From: Nonomuraea sp. NEAU-A123
GTDB lineage: Bacteria > Actinomycetota > Actinomycetes > Streptosporangiales > Streptosporangiaceae
Reading direction: 5' to 3'
Assembly: GCF_018603905.1 (NCBI RefSeq)
Contig: NZ_JAHFZZ010000014.1
Span: 124,001-188,000, forward strand
DNA: 64,000 nucleotides
The number at the start of each line of letters is the position of its first letter. Position 1 is the first letter of the stretch. A model generated the notes under the pieces. It did no database searches. It saw only the letters and a list, made by a program, of their open reading frames with translations, and was not told the DNA's origin. A program made the position numbers and the translations under genes. This document shows positions 33,263-42,400 of this stretch, one piece after another.

Positions 33263-33859
33263 TCAATTCGGCGACCCGGAGGCGCCTTCCACCGCGTACA
33301 TGACCAGCGTGGTGAGCACGTCCTTGACCGAGTCGCGCTCGCGCACGTCGCACAGCACGATCGGGATGGTCTCGGTCAGGCCGAGCGCCCGCCGTACCTT
33401 GACCGGGTCGTGGCGGCGGGCGCCGTCGAAGCAGTTCACGCAGACGACGAACGGGATGCCGCGCTGCTCGAAGTAGTCCACCGCCGGAAAGCAGTCCTGC
33501 AAACGGCGGGTGTCGGCCAGCACGACGGCGCCGAGCGCGCCGACGGACAGCTCATCCCACATGAACCAGAACCGGTCCTGCCCGGGAGTGCCGAACAGGT
33601 ACAGCCACAGCCCATCGCGGATGGTGATGCGGCCGAAATCCAGCGCCACCGTGGTGGTGGTCTTGGACTCCACACCCGAGGTGTCGTCCACCCCCAAGCT
33701 GCGCTCGCTCAGCAGCTCCTCGGTGTGCAGCGGCCGGATCTCGCTGATCGTGCCGACCATGGTCGTCTTGCCGACGCCGAAGCCGCCCGCGATGAGGATC
33801 TTGATGGCCAAGGCCGAGGCGACCGAGGTCGCCCCCGGCTCAGAGGCTGCGTAGTCCAT
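33263..33859 (-). CDS. cvnD: Conservon GTPase CvnD
   Basis: 198 residues, ATG at 33859 after GGGAAG. P-loop GGFGVGKTTMVG, switch region SKTTTTVALDFGRI, G3-like LFGTPGQDRFWFMWDEL, and base-recognition VCVNCFDGA in place of NKxD. This Ras-like GTPase type is the last gene of actinobacterial conservons. It overlaps the DUF742 gene by 20 bases. With CvnA-C it forms a membrane-associated complex likened to eukaryotic G-protein systems. Confidence 0.92.
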   Translation of the reverse strand: MDYAASEPGATSVASALAIKILIAGGFGVGKTTMVGTISEIRPLHTEELLSERSLGVDDTSGVESKTTTTVALDFGRITIRDGLWLYLFGTPGQDRFWFMWDELSVGALGAVVLADTRRLQDCFPAVDYFEQRGIPFVVCVNCFDGARRHDPVKVRRALGLTETIPIVLCDVRERDSVKDVLTTLVMYAVEGASGSPN

Positions 33860-34190
33860 GCAGCACTTCCCTGTAGATGCGTTCGTCGATGGTCTGCGCC
33901 GCCGGACGCGGGCGCTCGATGGTGACCAGGCCCTCTCGCCGCAGGTCGCTGAGGATGACCCGGGTGATGTTGAGCGGCAGCTTGAGGTGCGCCGCGACAT
34001 CCGCCACGGGCGTCGGCCTGCGGCATACCGACAGCACGGTGTGATGCTCCGGGATCAGGTCCGCGGGCGCGTGGGAGCCGCCGACCGTGGTGACGATGGC
34101 CACCAGGTCGAACGTCTCGCCCCGTGGGCGCGCCCTGCCTCCGGTCAGCCCGAACAGCCGGATCAGCGGCCCGGGATCCTCCCCGGTCAC
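33840..34190 (-). CDS. cvnC: Conservon DUF742 protein CvnC
   Basis: 116 residues, GTG at 34190 overlapping the previous stop (GTGA). DUF742 proteins have a winged-helix-like fold; here VADVAAHLKLPLNITRVILS followed by DLRREGLVTIERP shows it. PLIRLFGLTGGRARP near the start is typical of the family. It is an adaptor of the conservon complex, with no known enzymatic activity. Confidence 0.92.
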   Translation of the reverse strand: MTGEDPGPLIRLFGLTGGRARPRGETFDLVAIVTTVGGSHAPADLIPEHHTVLSVCRRPTPVADVAAHLKLPLNITRVILSDLRREGLVTIERPRPAAQTIDERIYREVLHGLRSL

Positions 34191-34612
34191 GGTCTGGCGC
34201 CGTTCCAGGCGGGTGCCGGTGCCGCTCCCCTCGGCTGCGAGGAAAGGTGCTCGCCGACCCGCTTGACCATGAGCGCCATCTCATAGGTGACCATGCCCAG
34301 CTCGGCGTCTCCCGAGGCGAGCACGGCCAGCCGGGCGCCCTGGCCGGCGGCGGTGACGAACAGGAAGCCCCCCTCCAGTTCGATGATCGTCTGACGTACG
34401 CCGCCCAGCCCGAAGTGCCGTCCCGCGCCCATGGCGAGGCTGTGGCTGCCGGCGGAGATGGCGGACAGGTGCTCGGAGTCCTCCCGGGTCAGCTCCCGGG
34501 AGCCGCCCATGGCCAGCCCGTCGGCGGACAGCACGATGGCGTGCCGGATGCCGGGGACTCGCTGGGTGAGGTCGTCGAGCAGCCAGCTCAGTTCACTTCT
34601 CGGGTCGGGCAT
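34187..34612 (-). CDS. cvnB: Conservon roadblock/LC7 protein CvnB
   Basis: 141 residues, ATG at 34612. The start overlaps the cvnA stop by 20 bases. Roadblock/LC7 features: LSWLLDDLTQRVPGIRHAIV, LSADGLAMGGS, and GGFLFVTAAGQGARLAVLAS. Proteins of this type regulate small GTPases and in conservons interact with CvnD. Confidence 0.92.
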   Translation of the reverse strand: MPDPRSELSWLLDDLTQRVPGIRHAIVLSADGLAMGGSRELTREDSEHLSAISAGSHSLAMGAGRHFGLGGVRQTIIELEGGFLFVTAAGQGARLAVLASGDAELGMVTYEMALMVKRVGEHLSSQPRGAAPAPAWNGARP

Positions 34613-37277
34613 CGGGATGGTCGTCCTTTCGATTCCATACGTCTTGTCCCTGCTCCGTTTGGCTGCGGCCTTGCTGCCAGCCGCGCTGCATGGACGACAT
34701 GAGCTGGGAGAGCTCCTCCGGCGAGCGCACCGAGACGGAGCTCCGGTCCGCGCGCCTGGCGGCACGCAGTTGCGGAGCCATATTCGCCTGCGGGACCCGC
34801 ATCGGCAACCCGTCGAGGTCTTCGTCCGCCTCCTGTGCCGGTACCGTGACGCTCCACTCGACGGACGGCCCGGCGGGGAGGGAGGCGCCGGGCACCCGTC
34901 GCGTGGCGGGGCCGGTCCTCGGCTCGGCTACGGATCCGTTCCCGGGCTCGTTCGCCGAGTCGCTCACATGTCCGTTCGCCGGGCCGGTCATCGGGCCGGT
35001 TCCGGTCAGCGGGGTCTGCCTCGGCGTGGGGGCGGCCTCGAACCAGGCCACGCGCTCGGGCTCCGATTCAGGCGCGGGCCAGTCCGGGATGTCGCCGGGG
35101 CTGTCCGCGTCCCCGTCGTCACCCGGGAACTCCCGGCCGTTCGCGGCCTCCGGCCCGCGGGCCGAGAAGGGCTCCGGTTCGAGGCTCGGGAAGGCCTCCG
35201 AGGGGAAACTCGGGAAGGGGTCCGGGGCAACGCTGGGGAAGGGGTCCGGGGTGACGCTGGGGAAAGGCTCCGGGGCCACGGACACCACGCGGGGCCGGCC
35301 GTCGGCGGGCGCCGTGCCGAGCGCGCGCATGGGCCTGCCCGCGCGGCCGGTGGTGCGCTCCGCCGTATGCGTCGTCGTGGTGACGGCCGGGGCATCGGAG
35401 AGGGCGAGCAGAGCGGAGGGCAGCAGCACGATCGCCGTGGTCCCGTCGTACGGCGAGCGGCGCAGCGAGATCTTGATACTGTGCCGGACCGCGAGCCTGG
35501 ACACCACGAACAGGCCGAGCCGGTCGCTGTCGGCCAGGTCGAACTCCGGCGGGTCGGCCAGCCGGGCGTTGAGCTCGTCGAGGGTGGCCTGGTTCAGCCC
35601 CAGGCCCCGGTCCTCCACCTCGAGCGCGAAGCCGTTCGCCGCCGTCATGCTGCGGATGTGCACGGTCGTGTCGGGCGGGGAGAAGACGGCGGCGTTCTCC
35701 ACCAGCTCGGCGATCAGGTGGATCACGTCGGTGACCGCGGCGCCGACCAGCAGCGGGGAGTTCGGCATCGGCGCGATCGTGACGCGGGTGTAGTCCTCGA
35801 CCTCCAGCACCGCGGCGCGTACGACGTCGAACAGCGGCACGGGGTCGCGCCAGCGGCGCGCGGGGGCGGAGTCGGACAGGATGATCAGGTTCTCCGCGTG
35901 CCGCCGCATGCGGGTGGTCAGGTGGTCGAGCTTGAACAGGTCCTCCAGGACCTCCGGCTCCTCGATCCGCCGCTCCATGGTGTCGAGCAGCGCGAGCTGG
36001 CGGTGGAGCAGCGCCTGGTTGCGCCAGGCCAGGTTGAGGAAGACCTGGGCGACGCCCTTGCGCAGGGTCGCCTGGCCCACCGCCGCCTCGACCGCCGTGC
36101 GACGTACGGCGGAGAAGGCGTTCACCACGCGATCGACCTCGGCGGTGTGAGCCGGATCGAGGCCGGGCGCCTCGGTGGCCGGATCCACGTCGTCGCCGCG
36201 GCGCAGCCGCTCGACCAGCCGGGGCAGCCGCTCCTCGGCCAGCTCCACCGCGGACGACTGCAGGCGCTTGAGCTCGGAGATCAGCGAACGGCCGAACCGG
36301 AAGGACAGCGCCACCGACCCGACGACCGCCAGCAGGCCCAGGACCAGGACCAGCCCGATCCGCCAGTACGCCCCGGACTTCAGATCCTCGGACTCGATCG
36401 AGGCGCGGCCCAGCTCCGTATGGGTGTCCCGGTTGATCACGCTGAGGAGCGACTCGGCGTCGCTCTTCCACTCGGCCGGCTCCACCGGCGGTGATCCGTT
36501 GGTGTCCCACACGAACAGCCGGTCCTCCACCGCCAGCAGCCGCTTGTACGGGGCGCTGGCGACCAGCCTGTCCAGGTTCGCCCGCAGGGCGGGACCCGCG
36601 TCGCGCTCGGCGTTGGCGAAGAAGATCCGGCGGCTGGTGAACGCGGCGACGAACGAGGCGCGGTCGGTGGGGGTCATCTTGTGGTGCACGATCGTGTTGG
36701 TGAGCACGGCGTGCTCCCGGCCCAGGTACTCCGAGGTGGCGCTGTAGGCCGCCATGCCACGCACCGCGCGGTAGGACGAGACGCCGCTCAACGCGTCGCG
36801 GTCGTTGAACTGCTGGTTGGCGACGTCGATCAGGTCGTTGTAGGCGTCGATGACCTTCAGCCGCGGGGACAACCCGCCATCGTCCGCGGACGCGCGCAGC
36901 GACTGGAGGCTGTCGAGCGCCTGCACCAGTGCCTGCACCTCGGCCGGGGTCTCGCCGTCCGACCCGACGTCAACGGATCCGATGACCTCGCGCAGGCGCT
37001 CGGCCTTGCTGTCGGTGATCGGCCGCTGCTCGGCCAGCGGCGCGTACGACGCGGTGCTACGCGGTGCCGCCGCGGAAAGCTGGCGCTCCTGCTGTAACTC
37101 GATGATCAACTCCAGCACCGGTGACCCGATGGCCTCCCACCGGTCCTGTGTCTGGGAGATCGAGGCGATCTCGTCCACGCTGGAGTAGGCGATAAACCCC
37201 CACAGAGCGATCATGGAGACCAGCGGAAGCAGGAGGATCCTGAGCAGCTTGGTACGGATCGGCGGGGGCGAGCTCAT
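34593..37277 (-). CDS. cvnA: Conservon sensor histidine-kinase-like protein CvnA
   Basis: 894 residues, ATG at 37277. First membrane helix near residues 12-30, then a nitrate/nitrite-sensor-type helical extracellular domain to about 305, and a second helix (IGLVLVLGLLAVVGSVALSF). A HAMP-like linker follows, then an ATPase domain with N-box LIAELVENAAVFSPPDT, G1 LEVEDRGLGLN, and SDRLGLFVVSRLAVRH. The last 240 residues are a disordered Pro/Asp/Ser region with repeats of the form PDPFPSV. No canonical phospho-accepting H-box is obvious, as in other CvnA proteins. The region 37278-37568 before it carries the divergent promoters; I see only a GACGATCGTC palindrome at 37504-37513. Confidence 0.92.
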   Translation of the reverse strand: MSSPPPIRTKLLRILLLPLVSMIALWGFIAYSSVDEIASISQTQDRWEAIGSPVLELIIELQQERQLSAAAPRSTASYAPLAEQRPITDSKAERLREVIGSVDVGSDGETPAEVQALVQALDSLQSLRASADDGGLSPRLKVIDAYNDLIDVANQQFNDRDALSGVSSYRAVRGMAAYSATSEYLGREHAVLTNTIVHHKMTPTDRASFVAAFTSRRIFFANAERDAGPALRANLDRLVASAPYKRLLAVEDRLFVWDTNGSPPVEPAEWKSDAESLLSVINRDTHTELGRASIESEDLKSGAYWRIGLVLVLGLLAVVGSVALSFRFGRSLISELKRLQSSAVELAEERLPRLVERLRRGDDVDPATEAPGLDPAHTAEVDRVVNAFSAVRRTAVEAAVGQATLRKGVAQVFLNLAWRNQALLHRQLALLDTMERRIEEPEVLEDLFKLDHLTTRMRRHAENLIILSDSAPARRWRDPVPLFDVVRAAVLEVEDYTRVTIAPMPNSPLLVGAAVTDVIHLIAELVENAAVFSPPDTTVHIRSMTAANGFALEVEDRGLGLNQATLDELNARLADPPEFDLADSDRLGLFVVSRLAVRHSIKISLRRSPYDGTTAIVLLPSALLALSDAPAVTTTTHTAERTTGRAGRPMRALGTAPADGRPRVVSVAPEPFPSVTPDPFPSVAPDPFPSFPSEAFPSLEPEPFSARGPEAANGREFPGDDGDADSPGDIPDWPAPESEPERVAWFEAAPTPRQTPLTGTGPMTGPANGHVSDSANEPGNGSVAEPRTGPATRRVPGASLPAGPSVEWSVTVPAQEADEDLDGLPMRVPQANMAPQLRAARRADRSSVSVRSPEELSQLMSSMQRGWQQGRSQTEQGQDVWNRKDDHPDARPEK

Positions 37278-37568
37278 CCATCATGTCCAATTCCGCGCGT
37301 GGTGTGCGCCGCTTAGCGTCGTGAACTGGTGGTGGCCCCCCAGGTTGCCTGCCACGACTGGTACGTACGCCTGTGGTGCGTCCACTATGCCGATGGGGCA
37401 CATGCACTTCAAGCTCCAGATGCGAAGAATCAGGCCAAAAGGCGTGTTGACTCCATGTCAGCACACGATTTGTGATCGTCACCGTTGGCTTTTCACCCAC
37501 AGTGACGATCGTCGGACCCGCGCTGCCCGAAACTGTCGCGTGATCTTCACCTGCCATCATCCGGCCTC

Positions 37569-38060
37569 ATGGTCCGTCACTTACTCGCGGGCGCGTGCCT
37601 GGTGAGCGCGCTCCTGGGCTGCACCGCGGCCCCCGCCGCTCCCCTCCGACAGGTGGCGACCCCCACCGTGGCCCCCGCGCCCGCGCCCGCTCCGGCTTCC
37701 GGCGAGGTGGCGAGCCCGGCCGTGGCGCAGTATCACGCCACCGAACTGCGTCCCGGCGACTGCATCGAGCCCATGCCCGACAGCTTCATAGTGACGGTGG
37801 TCGGTTGTTCGGTGCCGCATGCGGCGGAATTCGCCACTACCTACGTCATTCCGGACGGCCCGTGGCCGGGCTTCGCTGAGATGGAGAAGCTGGCCGTGGC
37901 GGGGTGCGGGCCGAGGATGCGGTACGTGGCGTCGAGGATGGGCGAGGTCGGTGCGGCCGTACTCGTTCCGGCGGAGGCGGACTGGCCGAGGTTCAGAACG
38001 GCGTATTGTCTGGCGGCCCCATTCGATGGCGGGAAACTCGTCGGCCGCGTCATCAAGTAA
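37569..38060 (+). CDS. Septum-formation family lipoprotein
   Basis: 163 residues. Lipobox LVSALLGC, then an Ala/Pro-rich spacer (APAPAPAPASG). The conserved part is ELRPGDCIEPMPDSFIVTVV, GCSVPHAAEFATTYVIP and a C-terminal AVAGCGPRMRY / RTAYCLAAP, the pattern of the 'septum formation' family (four cysteines, GDC, PHxxE). It is an outer-face membrane lipoprotein whose role is not settled. The gene is divergent from cvnA. Confidence 0.78.
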   Translation: MVRHLLAGACLVSALLGCTAAPAAPLRQVATPTVAPAPAPAPASGEVASPAVAQYHATELRPGDCIEPMPDSFIVTVVGCSVPHAAEFATTYVIPDGPWPGFAEMEKLAVAGCGPRMRYVASRMGEVGAAVLVPAEADWPRFRTAYCLAAPFDGGKLVGRVIK

Positions 38061-38110
38061 ATTGACCTGTTTGAGTAACTACTCAATAGCCGATAGTGAG
38101 AAATCGCCGA

Positions 38111-39229
38111 TCACACCGCGATATTCGCCCGCCCATGGGAGAGATCGAGCAGGAAGTAGTATCCGCCGCCGACCGTGAGCGTGTATCTGTCGAGCGTCTG
38201 CCCGGCCAGCCGGCGCTGGACCCCGGCGAATCCCTGCTCCAGGTCGCCCTGGAAGGCCACGAAGAGCATGCCCTGATCCTCGGGGCCATCATGGTAAGAA
38301 TAGCCGCGCCGGAGCATTCTGGGGGCGGCGACCCCGGAGGTGCCTGGGTTGGCGCGGCGGGTGTGGGCGTCCAGGGGAGTGATCCGGCCCTCCGGGTCCG
38401 CGTCGAACACGGGTCTGCTGGTCGGGTGGGTGCCGTCCAGCCAGGTTCCGTCGCGGCGGCGTCCCATGACCCGCTCCTGTACGGGAACGGGCTCGAGGTC
38501 CCACAGCCGGGTGGCGAAACGGATGATGCGGACGACCTGGTAGCTGCCGCCCACCGCCCATCGCGGTTCGCCCGAGCCGGTCGCCACGCGGGCCACCTCC
38601 GCCGCGTCAGGGCTGCTCCGGTAGGAGGGGTTGCCGTAGCCCTCCATGAAACCGAACAGGTTGCGGGCCAGTGCCCGCCCTTCGCTCAACTGGCCGCCCG
38701 CCCGGAAGCCCTGCTTCTCCCATCGGACTCGGACTCCGGGCACGGCGCGCCGCAACGAGCCGCCCACCTGTCTGGCCAGCTCGGCGGTGCCGGCGCTGAC
38801 CTGGAGGAGCAGGTCGCCGTGGACCAGGGCGGGGTCGAGCACGTCTCCGACGAAGGGCGGCATCGGCGTGAGCGAGACAGGCCGAGCCGCCGCCAGGCCG
38901 GCCTTGTCGAACCACGACGCCCCGAGGGCGATGGCCGCCTGTGCTCCGCCGCCGGGCTCGCGTGCCAGGCGGGCCAGCGCGTCGAGGGAGCGTACGGCAT
39001 CGGCGCCGGATGGTACGTCGAGCGCGGTGAGGGCGACGTGCGAAGCGGGGGGCAGGAGCGCGGCGGGCAGCGGAGCGACGTCGGCGGCCTCGAACGCCGG
39101 CTCATCGCCGGAGTCGGCGGCGGTCATCGCGCAGACGGCCGCGAGGCCGGCGAGGGCCATGGCGCCGCGCCGGGTGGTGACTCCGGGGTCGGAGGATGAC
39201 TTCTGGGCTGCCGACCGGCGTGGTGTCAC
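38111..39229 (-). CDS. Tat-exported DyP-type heme peroxidase with Glu in place of the distal Asp
   Basis: 372 residues from a GTG at 39229, chosen because GGAG lies five bases before it; an upstream TTG at 39259 is less likely. TTRRGAMALAGLAAV is a twin-arginine signal. The sequence is of the EfeB/DyP type: LVHGDLLLQVSAGT, LFGFMEGYGNPSY, DGTHPTSRPVF, DAHTRRANPGT (heme-ligand His region), MLRRGYSYHDG and GMLFVAFQGDLEQGF. The usual GxxDG motif reads GFMEG, so the distal Asp is Glu196. The enzyme probably uses hydrogen peroxide on an extracellular substrate. No ferrous-iron transporter genes are next to it. Confidence 0.85.
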   Translation of the reverse strand: MTPRRSAAQKSSSDPGVTTRRGAMALAGLAAVCAMTAADSGDEPAFEAADVAPLPAALLPPASHVALTALDVPSGADAVRSLDALARLAREPGGGAQAAIALGASWFDKAGLAAARPVSLTPMPPFVGDVLDPALVHGDLLLQVSAGTAELARQVGGSLRRAVPGVRVRWEKQGFRAGGQLSEGRALARNLFGFMEGYGNPSYRSSPDAAEVARVATGSGEPRWAVGGSYQVVRIIRFATRLWDLEPVPVQERVMGRRRDGTWLDGTHPTSRPVFDADPEGRITPLDAHTRRANPGTSGVAAPRMLRRGYSYHDGPEDQGMLFVAFQGDLEQGFAGVQRRLAGQTLDRYTLTVGGGYYFLLDLSHGRANIAV

Positions 39230-39381
39230 AGATTCTCCGTACTGTTCGACAGGACACAAAACATCATGTCTCCAATCGAGTCAAGATCCGTTGCCGAACT
39301 GAGATGCTGTAAATAATCAGTCTTGTTTTCAGTGATCGTCCGGCTTAGTGTTCCCAATCGCCGAGTAAAGCCTACATAAAA

Positions 39382-39408
39382 CGGACAGTCGGAATAATTC
39401 CGACTGTC
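39382..39408. promoter_or_regulatory. Perfect 27-bp palindrome (13-bp arms) upstream of the Rhs toxin gene
   Basis: The left arm GGACAGTCGGAAT (39382-39394) is the exact reverse complement of 39396-39408, with one base between them. It ends 26 bases before the ATG at 39435. It can act as a large operator or as a hairpin in the 5' leader. There is no T-run, and the previous gene is divergent, so it is not an ordinary terminator. The rest of the 39230-39434 gap is AT-richer and probably holds both promoters. Confidence 0.7.
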
Positions 39409-39434
39409 CTAGGCATTGTCGCGGGGAGTGCTAT

Positions 39435-42400
39435 ATGTCGGGTTTTGTCCGTGGAAAGCTCCTGGCGACACTGCTCGGGCTGAGTGTCGTCTTTTCGCCA
39501 CTTCCCGTGCTGGGTCAGAGCTCCCAAACCGTCTTACCCGCGGCACTTCCCGATCACGACAGGCCACCGCCGGTGAGCGCCAAGGCCACGGCGGCGAGTG
39601 CCAAGGCCGTCGCGGACGCGGCCGGTCCCGCCGTCTACGCCTATGACGCGGCGGGCATGCTGACCGGCGTCACGCACCCCGGCGGCGAGGCCGCCAAGTA
39701 CAGCTACGACCCGGCCGGCAACCTGACCGGCATCGAGCGGTATCCCGCGACGCAGCTCTCGGTGATGAGCGTCGTCCCGGTCGCCGGCCGGCCCGGTTCG
39801 ACCGTGCGCGTCTCCGGCACCGGCTTCTCCGCCACTCCGTCGGGCAACACCGTCTCGTTCAACGGCGCCACCGCCACCGTGACCGCCGCCACCGCCACCT
39901 CGCTCACGGTGACGGTGCCGGCGAGTGTGACCACCGGTGCGGTCGCCGTCACCGTCGGCGGCACCACCGCGCAGGCCGGGACGTTCACCGTGGCCGCCCC
40001 CGGACCCGCCCTCACCGCGATCACGCCGCAGACCGGTCCGCCGACCACCGCGGTCACCGTCACCGGATCCGGCTTCGCGAGCGCGCTGTCGGACAACATC
40101 GTCAGCATCAACGGGTTGCGCGCCGAGGTGACGTCGGCCACGGCCACGCAGCTGACGTTCGTGGTCCCCAACGGCGCGAACTCCGGCAAGGTGCTGGTCG
40201 CGACCCCCGCCGGAGAGGCGACCTCAGCCGCGGACTTCATCGTCCCCCTGACCGCGGTGGACCCGGCCACCATCGAGAACACGACCCGCCTGCAGGTCGG
40301 CGGCGAGGCGCAGCCCGTCCTCATCTCCAGCGCGGGCAAGTCCGCGCTCGTCGTGTTCGACGCCCCGGCGTCAGGCGAGGTCGACGTCGGGCTGACGGGG
40401 AACACGCTGGGCACGGTCAACGCGATCGCCTACAACTACGCGAGCACGAAACTCCAGAACGTCTCCGTCAGCAGCAGTGGTGGATCACTGCACCTCAGCG
40501 GTCTTGCCGAAGGGCGGACCTACCAGCTCCTGCTCGATCCGAGCACGGCGACGGCGACAGGTCAGGTCACGGTGACGCTGTCGGCCCCGGTGTCCGGCGG
40601 CCTGCTGTCGCCCACGGCCGCGGGATCGACCGCGACGATCGCCCGGCCGGGCCAGCACGCGGTCTTCACCTTCGTCGGGGCCGCGGACGCCGCCGTGAGC
40701 GTGGGATTCACCGGCACCACGATCGACAAGTACTGGAACGTCGACGTGGTGGCGCCGAACGGCACGGTGGTCGACAACTACAATTTCTCCGCCGGCACGT
40801 CAGGTGACCTCGATCTTCCGAAGCTGCCGATATCCGGCACTTACCGGGTCGTCATCGATCCCGCCTCCGCCGCGACCGGCTCGGTCACGGCGACGCTGTC
40901 GTCCCCGGTGTCCGGCGGCCCGCTGTCGGCCACGGCCGCGGGATCGACCGCGACTATCGCCCGGCCGGGCCAGGACGCGGCGTTCACTTTCACCGGGGCC
41001 GCGGACGCCGCCGTGAGCCTGGGATTCACCGGCACCACGATCGACAAGTTGTGGATCGTCAACGTGATGGCCCCCGACGGCACGAAGGTGGTCGACAGCC
41101 GGATCTTCGCCGCCGGTGCGTCGGGGGAGATCGACATTCCGAAGCTGCCGGCGTCCGGCGCCTACCGGGTCGTCGTCGATGTCAACTTGGGCGGTACCGG
41201 CTCGATCACGGCGACGCTGTCCGTACCGGTGGCCAGTGGCGTGCTGTCGGCGACGGAGGCCGGGTCGGTCGTGACGATCCCCCGGCCGGGCCAGGACGCG
41301 GGGCTGACCTTCGCGGGCACCGCCGACGCCGCGGTGAGCCTCGGTCTCACCGCCAACACCTTCGGCAAGACGATCTACCTGGACGTGGTGGCGCCGGACG
41401 GGACCGTCGTCGTGGACAACCAGTTCCTGTCCACGACGACCTCCGGTGAGATCGACATCGCCAAGCTGCCGCAGACCGGCACCTACCAGGTGCTGATCGA
41501 CCCGGACCAGGCGAGCACCGGCTCGGTCACGGTGACGCTGTCGAGCCCGGTGTCCGGCGGCCAGATCACGGCGACGGGCGCGGCCGCGGTGCTGCCGATC
41601 CCGCGGCCCGGTCAGGACGCCATCCTCACCTTCGCCGGGACGGCGGACCGCCCCGTGAGCCTGGGGCTGACGGCGAACACGCTGACCAAGTCGGCGTACG
41701 TCAACGTGCTGGCGCCGGACGGCACGGTCACGGTGAAGAACTTCTACGTGTCCGCCGCGGCCGCCGACGAGATCGACATCGAGAAACTTCCGCAGACCGG
41801 TACGTACCGGGTGGTGATCGACCCCAATGACGCGGCCACCGGCTCGATCACGGCCACGCTGTCCGAGCCGCTCACCGGGACGCTGACCGCCACCGGCGCC
41901 GGGGTGACGTCGGCGATCTCGCGCGCAGGTCAGGACGCGGTCCTCACCTTCGCCGGGACGGCGGACCGCCCCGTGAGCCTGGGGTTGACGGCGAACACGC
42001 TGACCAAGGCCGCGTACGTCAACGTGCTGGCGCCGGACGGCACGATCACGGTGAAGAACTTCTACGTCTCGGCTGCGACGGCTGACGAGATCGACATCGC
42101 CAAACTCCCGCAGACCGGGACGTATCGGGTGGTTATCGACCCCACTCAGGCGGCCACCGGCTCGATCACCGCCTCGCTGTCCGAGCCGCTCACCGGGACG
42201 CTGACGCCCACCGGCGCCGGAGTGGCGGCTGCGCTCTCGCGCGCCGGTCAGGACGCGGTCCTGACCTTCGCCGGGACGGCGGACGGCGCCGTCGGCATCG
42301 GCCTCACTCCCAACACCGTCAACCAGCCGACGTACGTCAACGTGCTGGCGCCGGACGGCACGGTCGTGGTGAAGAACACCTATGTCTCGGCCGCGACGGC

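Noticed and set aside
39382..39408. Intrinsic terminator
   Set aside because: There is no T-run, no gene on the plus strand ends just upstream, and the hairpin sits within the leader of the toxin gene.
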